DNA of 64,000 nt from Turnera subulata (Eukaryota; Streptophyta; Magnoliopsida; Malpighiales; Passifloraceae). The position numbers were made by a program, and so were the translations under genes. Positions 56,876-64,000 of this stretch are shown piece after piece (the stretch's first letter is position 1; each line of letters starts with the position of its first letter). Location of the stretch: the NCBI GenBank assembly GCA_028386065.3, contig JAKUCV010002879.1, forward strand, positions 125,942 to 189,941. The letters run 5' to 3'. The notes under the pieces were generated by a model. That model saw nothing but the letters and a program-made list of their open reading frames with translations. It had not been told where the DNA came from and searched no databases.

Positions 56876-59780
56876 TATAACGCCCCGGTTTTTTGGTACT
56901 TAATTTTTTATGGGATATTCAGAATTTTTGAAATTTTATTTCTAATTTTACCCTTGAGGAGTTTTCGGGATTTGTGGACAAGGAAATTAATTTAATTCTT
57001 TGGAAATATTAATTCTAAGTTTTTGTCGGGTTTTCGATTGGAGTTATATCTTGTTTGTATCTCGTTTGAGACTGATCGTGTTTCGGGGTGAAACATTATG
57101 TGTGATATAGTTTGGGTCGAAACTACATCGTATTGGGAAAAAAAGGCATAAAACATAATTTGGGGTGTGTTTTGACCAAGGGGTGGCGGGTTGACCGTGC
57201 CAAGGCCAATACGGTGTCGTTTTCGGGCCTGGCCGGATCAAACCCTAACCCTCAGTATAAAAGTATTTTTTTCACTCTCTTTCCTCTCTTTCTTTTTCTT
57301 TTCTCTTCTCGAGCCGTCGCCCTTCTTCCAGTTTTCTCTCACGTTTTCCTTTCCCCACGATCTCCCCGATTTCCTCTTCCTCGAATCGTGGTTGTCGACA
57401 GTTACCAACCCCCATTTCTCCTTCTTTCTCTTCTCTCCACTCTCCCCTCATTTTTTTCTTCTTAACCCGAACACTGTCTGCACCGTCACCTTCTTCTCCT
57501 CGTTGAGCCGCTGCTACACATTCCTCAAGTTGTCGTCGCCAGCCTGCTGAGTCGAGGTTCGGGCTTTCGAAGGAAATCGAGGAGGTCTCGAGGTGGGCGA
57601 GGGTTGAAAGCGACGCGCCACTGCTGCCGCCGCCTTCTCTTTAGTCGGGTAAGCCCCTACTCCTTTCCCTCTCCTTCTCCTTTTGTTTTCGGGTTCGGGT
57701 GGTGTTTAATCGGGTTTTGGTTTTGTTGTGTGGCGAATTTCTGCCGGATTCGTGTTGCTTGCGGCTGAGTGGGTTGTTGATGGGTTGTTGGTCATCGGGG
57801 TTGGTGTGAGGCGCGTTGCCGCTGTGTCGAGTGACTGGTAAGTCACTGACCTCCATTACTCTTTCCGTTTCCTTTCTTCTTTCTTTATACGGTGCCTGAT
57901 CGTGTATATGCCTCTACATGTGTAGAGGTGGTTAGTGGGTTGTTGCCGGATCCGGGTTCTGGCCGTTGTTGGTTTTTTTCTTCCAGGCAGTGAGGTGAGT
58001 TCGGATTGGTGGTTGTTTTGCCGAAATTGGGGTCTGTAGGTACAGGGACTCGGGCTCAGTTGGGTATGGATCGATAGAGACAAGGCCTTGGTGCGTGTAT
58101 CCGCTGTTGCTGTGCACGGATTCGATTCCGTTGGACTGAAGCGTTTTCCGGGCCGTGGAGGTTTTTTTTCCGGTGTCACAGTTACTGTTCCCACGAGGGC
58201 TGCCTAGGATCCGACTCTTCTCTGACGAGAATATAATTTTAATCGGCCTTACACGGTAATCCTTGGATGATGTGTATAATTTACTTTCCGATCATGTCAT
58301 GTCATGTACGACATTAATCGATGTATCAATATGAAATGGACTTAGTGAAAAACGAGTGTGGCACGTTGAGAAATGTGTGGCCGGAATATATATCCGACGC
58401 ACATAATATCTTTAGGCCGGAAAGGTCGGGCTCGGGAGCTCGATTAATGTGATTAAGTGAATGGGTCGAGCCTAGACCCAGGTTATGTCATGTTAAGGAT
58501 ATATGGGCTTTAGGCCCAAGGACTATTATAGATACGGGCTATAGGCCCATTAAAGAGTAATTAATTTAAAATGGGCTTGAGGCTCAATGACTTTAAACTG
58601 TTAATTGAGACAAATAATTAAACTTAACCGAACTTTTAGTCTCGGGCTTTGAGACTAAAGATAATATATCGTTATAGTCACGGCATTGGCATATGCATTC
58701 ATCATATTCGATGTGAACCTTATGTGTTGTATTTGTTATAAATAGAGGATTGTTGAGGCAGAATGGGCTTCAGTTTCGAGGCAAATATTATGGCCCAGGT
58801 GAGGACATATAAACCTTTGTACGCGTACTGCCTACAATACTCGGTTATTTGTTATGGTTCATTAAGTGATAACATTTGTTTGGCATTTAAAGCTGTATGT
58901 GTGTATGCTTCTTGTGTTGATGTTGTTCTTGCACGGTGTATCATGATGATGATATCTTTGTTGTTGAGTGCCTAATTATGTGAACTGTGAGCCTATGTGA
59001 TTTGGTATGCCAGTTGAGCATGATATGTTGTTATGATTAAGAAATGATTATATGAATTTGTGGTTCGTGTGGTGACTTGAGGGCTGGAGGGCTGAACTTG
59101 AGAATAAGATATTAAATCCACACACCCCTGTTGATCATAACGTATGGCACAACTCTTTAAGCATAATTGAGAATAACGAACTATAATAATTCTACTGTGG
59201 GGCTGTTGACCGGTTGAATTCGAGCGGGAAGTGATACCCCTCGGGATTGCATGTGGGATAGCATGGTATATGCGGTTTAGCATATGGGTCTGTGATGACC
59301 GGTTCTACTTGTGATATGCATTGTGACCTGTTTGTGCACTATGATTGCTACTGCCTGATGCCGGTATTTGTAGTAGATTTGTATTAGTATACTTTAGTTT
59401 ATTTGTTTGCAGTGAGAAAGTGGTTAGTCTCACTCCCTCACAGTCTTTACACAGGTTAACTAATCGATGATCAGGAGTGCATATCAGCCGGTGGCGGTGT
59501 TATCTTCTCCTCGGGTCGGATCCATAGAGTTCACTTCATACACGTCTTTTTATGTTACTTTTATCTTCCGCTGCATACTCGCTTTCTTGTATAGTTTATT
59601 GTATAATTGTACATTTATGTTACTTTTATCTTCTGCTGCATACTCGCTTTCTGGTATAGTTTATTGTATAATTGTACATTTATTATGTTGTTTGTATCGT
59701 GTCCTGGGTAGAAAGGGCAATTTGGTCTTTTTACATATTTTAATTAATTAAATTGGACAATTTGGGATACGGGCGTTTCA
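56876..59780 (+). repeat. 3' LTR of the deleted gypsy element
   Basis: 2905 bp, beginning TATAACGCCCCGG (TG changed to TA) and ending ACGGGCGTTTCA. It has a CT-rich leader at 57260-57480, donor-like GGGTAAGCC (57646) and CTGGTAAGTC (57836), and the GTTGACCG...AAGGCCAATACG block shared with the other copies. A 65-bp unit is tandemly duplicated at 59551-59680. Confidence 0.85.
59551..59680 (+). repeat. 65-bp tandem duplication in the gypsy LTR
   Basis: The unit TATGTTACTTTTATCTTC...TGTACATT occurs at 59551-59615 and 59616-59680, with two differences (C/T and T/G). Confidence 0.88.
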
Positions 59781-59870
59781 CTTGTAACGTCCCGGCTTGT
59801 CGACTGTCACTACAGACCAACACGAGACCTTTCCAACATGCTTTGTCCTCACTCGCATATTTCCTGGAGA

Positions 59871-59950
59871 AACTTCCCAGGAGGTCACCCATCCTAGAAT
59901 TGCTCCAGGTCAAGCACGCTTAACTTTAGAGTTCTTATGGAATGAGCGCC
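59871..59950 (-). ncRNA. 5S rRNA-derived segment, 3' LTR of TRIM copy 2
   Basis: The minus strand carries GGATGGGTGACCTCCTGGGA, the unchanged plant 5S box C, and TTAAGCGTGCTTGACCTGGA. The following T-run is only AAGTTTCTCC, so the candidate Pol III stop of copy 1 is broken here. Confidence 0.78.
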
Positions 59951-60439
59951 GAAACGGTAGGTGCACATTGTTGATATAGTTATTACCCATCAAACCGTTT
60001 AAGCTATTCTCGATTGTGTAGTCCCATACCTGTACAACCTCGAAATCACTTCATTTGAGCTATTCTTAATTATACAGTCCTATATCCGTATAATTACGAA
60101 ATTGCCCCAACTGTGCAGCCCCATCCCTACACAGTCTCAGGATCTCTCCTATTCCGGTGTGGATTCGGTTCATTCGTGTGACCCTCTGTCTAGAAGCCTG
60201 CCAGAAGCCGCTCCTTATCCATGCTCATCCCGGCACCGACGTACACTTCTCGCCCTCATAGACCCCGGGTGTCACAGGCCCACCAGCTTTCGCTAGGTTC
60301 GTCCCCGAACCCTGCACCGTACTAGAGGAGTCCTGGAGCTCCGCTACCAACTGTAACGTCCCAGCTTGTCGACTGTCACTACAGACCAGCACGGGACCTT
60401 TCCAACATGCTTTGTCCTCACTCGCATATTTCCTGGGAA

Positions 60440-60519
60440 AACTTCCCTGGAGGTCACCCATCCTAGAATTGCTCCAGGTCAAGCACGCTTAACTTTGGAG
60501 TTCTTATGGATTGAGCGCC
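60440..60519 (-). ncRNA. 5S rRNA-derived segment, 5' LTR of TRIM copy 2
   Basis: Same segment in the other LTR: AGAACTCCAAAGTTAAGCG-type box A, GGATGGGTGACCTCC box C, then AGGGAAGTTTTCCC with the T4 run intact. Confidence 0.78.
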
Positions 60520-60845
60520 GAAAAGGTAGGTGCACCTTGTTGATATAGTTAGTACCCATCAAACCGTTTAAGCTATTCTCGATTGTGCAGTCCCATACCT
60601 GTACAACCTCGAAATCACTTCATTTGAGCTATTCTTAATCATACAGTCCTATACCCATATAATTACGAAATTACCCCAACTGTGCAGCCCCATCCCTACA
60701 CAGTCTCAGGATCTCTCCTATTCAGGTGTGGATTCTGTTCATTCGTGTGACCCTCTGTCTAGAAGCCTGCCAGAAGCCGCTCCTTGTCCATGCTCATCCC
60801 GGCACCGGCGTACACTTCCCGCCCTCACAGACCCCGGGTGTCACA

Positions 60846-60925
60846 ATTAAGGAGAGAATTAAGAACTTCCTAAAAAAAAGGGAAGAATTAAGAACTTCCT
60901 AAAAAAAAGGAGGGAATTAAGAAGA
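60846..60925 (+). repeat. Short tandem repeat, about 35 bp twice
   Basis: GAATTAAGAACTTCCTAAAA followed by an A-run occurs twice, then GGAATTAAGAAG begins a third unit. Confidence 0.75.
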
Positions 60926-61187
60926 AAAAGGAGAAGAAAATTTGGGACTAAAAGTAAAATCCATATGTCTATTTTTATTTCATAAAATAATAATTTGTTT
61001 TTATTTCATAAAATAATAATTATTAGTATTAATAAAATCATTTAAAAATTCAATTTGGTATCTTTTTTTAAAAAAATCGATTAGGCTATGGATCCGATTT
61101 GTGTTTATCGCAATAGTGTTTTTTAATTTAATTTAGCATGTCAACAAAAAAATTGATTTATGGTTTATAATTGGGATTTTGGGGCAT

Positions 61188-61495
61188 ATGTCGGGCCATG
61201 GAATTCTCTGGTTGAACCTGTTAAATCGGGTAGAAGTTACTGGGAGAATGGTGCGATCCACAACTGCCACATGGATGGTAAATGACGTCGTATCGCGGTG
61301 ATACTACGTTGTTTTGAGCCACGGGCAGCAGCCCAATTTGGGGCAGCATCCACGTCAGCAGATACCTAGCCTGAGACCCATGACTGACCTGCCCGCTAAA
61401 ACTCCAGGTACACAAATGTCTCGAGAAAAACTGTAGGTACACGATTGACCCAACTGTACCAAAAACCCAAACTGTAAACCTGTCCCCTAAATTAT
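61188..61495 (-). repeat. Right inverted arm
   Basis: Inverted counterpart of 52610-52925, with AATGACGTCGTATCGC in place of the ACGACGTCGTTTA-type block. Confidence 0.7.
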
Positions 61496-62149
61496 CATTT
61501 TCATACCATTTATAATATTAAATTTATTAGTGAAAACAGAAAACTTTACTAAACAGAAACCAAGTTAAGTTAAGTTACAGAGTACATCAACAGTTATCGA
61601 AACGTTAGCCCATGTTACTGGACCACATGCAATCACGAAACCAGATATAGCAATATCTAACTCAAATAAAAATATGTAGACATAATCAGAGTATAATCAT
61701 ATATTCATAAATCACTGATAAGGAGCATCTGTCAAAGCAAGACGGAGGATAGGCTCAGGAGTTTCCTCGACATAGACATAGAGGGTATCACGAGTTCTTG
61801 CCATCTATTATCTATATATATAGCAAGATATATCTCAACAGAGATTTTAGAGATGGTACCTGAAAATTTAAGAGAATGTAAAGTAGATATGTGGCTCAGT
61901 CCTTTTTTGCACAACATCAATTTGGTTTAGCAAAATCATAAAATATGTAATGACAATTATCTTAGTTTTGGGTGAGTTTATCTAATTTTTGAGAAATAAT
62001 TCAAATATTGAGACTTAAAATACCATATGTGAACCAAGAGAAATAGTAAGGGATAAGAAACAAATTACCAGTTTGAATTGGATAGGATAATGGATACATA
62101 TAATATTTTGTAAATTATATTAATTAATACAAAAAAAATTGTAATAGTG
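61496..62149. other. AT-rich intergenic DNA
   Basis: No gene or clear repeat is seen. Confidence 0.4.
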
Positions 62150-63001
62150 ATATATATAACCGAATCCAATTTTCACGCCCGTGTATTTCATGAGATGTGT
62201 ACTAGTTTGAGCAAGGGCATGAGCAACACAATTACCTTCTCATTTTGACATGTTTAAAAACTAAATAGTAAAAGTCCGAACTCAAAGAGATATATCATTA
62301 GCTAAAACATTGAAATAAGAAATTGGGATAGGGATTCTTTTCAAATTGTGAATGAGTGGCAAGCAATCTGATTCAAGTACTATATTCAGAAAGCCAAGGT
62401 CCCTTGATGTCTCTAGAGCAAAAAGTGTCGCCTTTGTTTGCATGACATCCCAAGCAGGACAATGACGGACTGGAGTATGACCAGCAGCGAGGATTGCACC
62501 CCCTCGATCTCTAGCTACAAAACCAATATCTCCTTCATCATTACCAAACAGGCGTGCATCACAATTGACTTTGAAGTGATCCTCGACTGGGGGCCTCCAC
62601 TTAGCGACATGGTGTTGCTTCAGTCTAGCAAGGGCTGTTGGGCTTTGAACCATTGCAGTTTTGAATGCTAGGTGTGTAGTGTGCGAAATCTCCAAGATCT
62701 ATTGAGTAGAAAGGCTCTTCCCGTTGAAGTACAGCTGGTTTCTAGCATACCACAAAGCCCAAGCGATCATAACCGCTTCATCGTGGAGATCAACATCAGA
62801 TTATGTGAATAGATAAGTAGCAAAGTATGTTAGACAAATTGGTCACCAACTGTGCTAACTTGGAGCCTGACCAGACTGCCTTAGAGCAGTGACATCCCAG
62901 TATCAAATGGCTTATGTCTTCATCATTATCTCTGCACCTTCCATTTCTGGTGTCACAATCTACTCCGCTTCGTGAAAGTTTGTGTCAACTTGGCAATATA
63001 T
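62150..63001 (-). mobile_element. LINE 3' fragment, zinc-binding and RNase H regions
   Basis: In minus sense the sequence begins near 62998 in the reverse-transcriptase-associated zinc region (RDNDEDISHLILGCHCSKAVW, spread over two frames). It passes a degenerate ARNQLYFNGKSL-type stretch near 62740 and enters an RNase H domain (FKVNCDARLFGNDEGDIGFV, near 62560; LETSRDLGFLNIVLESDCLP). It ends with a displaced GNCVAHALAQTSTHL motif near 62215. Frameshifts and stops break it. Its 5' side is cut at about 63001 by the start of an LTR element. Confidence 0.75.
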
Positions 63002-63896
63002 CTGATGCAACCCACCAAAGCAAGCTTGGAGAGTTGAAGAATGATGCATGCCAAGGCTGCGATCGAGACGACAATGGCAACAAGTATGGAGCTTGGATGT
63101 ATTCCAACAAGCTCAAAGTTCATCATCAGAAGCTCACTTTTAGAATCTTGTCCAAGATTCATTCTCACAAGAAATTCAAGAAGAGATGGAGATCAAGCTT
63201 AGAGAAGAGTGGGGCCCACGACGACATGCTACTTGGAGGAAGTGAGGCCCATGCCGACATTGTCTATTTTACTATTATAGTTGCCGAAATTTTTTATTAT
63301 TTGGACCATTAATATTTCGGCTGGGTTTTATTTATTATTTGGGTCATTAATTGTTGGGCTTTAGTTATTTAAGTTGGATTTATTTTTATTTATTTTAGTC
63401 TAGTCCATTAGAGAATTGGAATCACAAATCCAATCCACTTAGGAGTTAGGGTTACTATTCATGTGAATGGTAACATAAAGTCTTTTTATTTTGTTTTATT
63501 ATTTTAGTTATAAGTCCAAGTCCATTAGGGTTTAGAATTAGACTAGTATAAATAAGACCCTTGGAGTTCATATTTTGACACGGATGATGAATATTCTTTA
63601 TTGATAGCAATTTTGCTAATAAAGTTGGAGGTTCTCTTAAACCTTGTTTTGCAAGTTAGATGGATTTCTCTCTTTATTATTTTAGGGATTGTGTTTACTT
63701 ATCAAGTAATTGAATTGCTTGTGGCGTTTATAAGATTCCTTGTGCTTATTACTCTATTGTTGCTTAACGCCTTTGTTGTATTTTGAGGTGGTAGAGGTAA
63801 TCACTAAAGCTTTTGGTTGAATTAATTTCTGATCTTGGTGACTCGATTGATAAGGAGGTGCTATCTAGTTTTGTTCTGGTAGTGTTGCCGTATCAT
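63002..63896 (+). mobile_element. 5' LTR of an LTR retrotransposon running off the window
   Basis: The LINE ends abruptly near 63001 and a new sequence starts TGATGCAACCCACC. A TATA-like CTAGTATAAATAAGACCC lies near 63542 and the segment ends before TTGGTAGCAGAGCCTAGG (63899), a primer-binding-site-like sequence. That makes about 895 bp of 5' LTR. The open frame at 62914-63312 straddles the LINE and this LTR and is not a gene. Superfamily is undetermined; gypsy is likely from the general look. Confidence 0.6.
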
Positions 63897-63898
63897 CT

Positions 63899-63916
63899 TG
63901 GTAGCAGAGCCTAGGT
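63899..63916 (+). other. Primer-binding site
   Basis: TTGGTAGCAGAGCCTAGG follows the LTR end, close to the tRNA-Met-type TGGTATCAGAGC. The last 84 bases of the window are non-coding leader. Confidence 0.6.
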
Positions 63917-64000
63917 ATCAATTTCAACTATGTATCCCTTTATTTTCTGTAATTTAGTTCTTTTTTTTCTTGTTAGGATATCTAGTTTGAGAAGATTTCT

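Larger units (their letters stand above)
55366..59780 (+). mobile_element. Internally deleted gypsy element with truncated 5' LTR
   Basis: Only the last 57 bp or so of the 5' LTR remain (to 55422, ending ACGGGCGTTTTA). Then come GTTGGTAGCGGAGC (55423-55436, primer-binding site), about 1.44 kb of non-coding internal sequence, and a 3' LTR at 56876-59780. Just before the 3' LTR, AATTTCGAGGACGAAATTTT (about 56838-56857) codes for the FEDE-type end of a chromovirus pol, and TTAAGTGGGGTAG is the polypurine tract. Gag and nearly all of pol are deleted. The LTR belongs to the family of the solo LTRs at 4200 and 4353. Confidence 0.82.
59783..60845 (-). mobile_element. 5S-bearing TRIM, copy 2, complete
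   Basis: Two 494-bp LTRs (60845-60352 and 60276-59783 in minus sense) frame a 75-bp internal region (60277-60351), 1063 bp in all. The internal part starts GTTGGTAGCGGAGC and ends AGCTGGTGGGCC, so it contains a primer-binding site, a polypurine tract and little else. The LTRs differ at about 22 positions by eye, so it is not recent. It sits 2 bp from the end of the gypsy LTR. TCACT before and ATTAA after do not match, so no target duplication is seen. Confidence 0.9.
52610..61495. mobile_element. Block bounded by long inverted arms, possible MULE-like element
   Basis: Arms of roughly 300 bp at about 52610-52925 and 61188-61495 are inverted copies of each other. They share TTTTTGGTA.AGTTGG, TTTAGCGGGCAGGTCAGT, GGGCTGCTGCCCGTGGCTCA and CACCATTCTCC. 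Long terminal inverted repeats are characteristic of Mutator-like elements. The inside is mostly younger retroelements plus a low-complexity segment. No transposase is seen, and a clean 9-bp target duplication was not found. Two independent, oppositely oriented copies of a shorter element is the alternative. Confidence 0.45.

Noticed and set aside
52610..61495. Clear 9-bp target duplication for the inverted-arm block
   Set aside because: AATTACTGA and AATTATCAT match at too few positions to claim.
62914..63312. 132-codon plus-strand frame
   Set aside because: It runs from antisense LINE sequence into an LTR; no domain and no separate gene signal.

Overview
This is nuclear DNA of a flowering plant, almost certainly a eudicot. 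The evidence is GT-AG introns, plant-specific proteins (a PSY sulfated-peptide precursor, a plant complex I subunit, a plastid-type Orn/Lys/Arg decarboxylase), AT-rich intergenic DNA and dense LTR-retrotransposon nesting. I cannot name the species. Only three cellular genes are supported, all between 18.9 and 27.1 kb: a two-exon complex I B15/NDUFB4-type gene (+), a four-exon PLP-dependent decarboxylase gene (-) and a three-exon PSY peptide gene (-). Nothing suggests that they form a pathway.

Layout. 1-1.5 kb: end of a Copia-type LTR carrying 20 copies of a 12-bp palindrome. 1.5-3.2 kb: decayed retroelement remnants. 3.2-14.3 kb: a defective Ty3/gypsy element. Its 5' LTR is split by a solo LTR (4200-10470, duplication AACCT), which is split in turn by an inverted solo LTR of the same family (4353-7448, duplication GTTCG). 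14.8-17.8 kb: another solo LTR (duplication TTTTA). 18.9-27.1 kb: the gene island, with SINE-like copies. 28.0-32.7 kb: a Copia element (-), duplication GTAAG. 33.3-42.0 kb: a full-length Tekay-like chromovirus (-), duplication GCCTT, with inactivating substitutions in its protease and reverse transcriptase. 45.1-45.9 kb: a 787-bp TRIM with two LTRs that look identical (duplication GTTTT). 49.7-51.4 kb: a 5'-truncated LINE.

52.6-61.5 kb: a block bounded by roughly 300-bp inverted arms, like the termini of a Mutator-type element. It holds two copies of a TRIM whose 494-bp LTRs each contain a 5S rRNA-derived segment (Cassandra-like), plus a gutted gypsy element fused to one TRIM copy. 62.1-64 kb: a LINE 3' fragment (-) interrupted by an LTR element that runs off the window.

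The most notable non-genic structures are the 5S-bearing TRIMs, the palindrome-loaded LTR, the apparently recent short TRIM and the three-level solo-LTR nest. I see no CRISPR, operon, or bacterial or organellar gene cluster.
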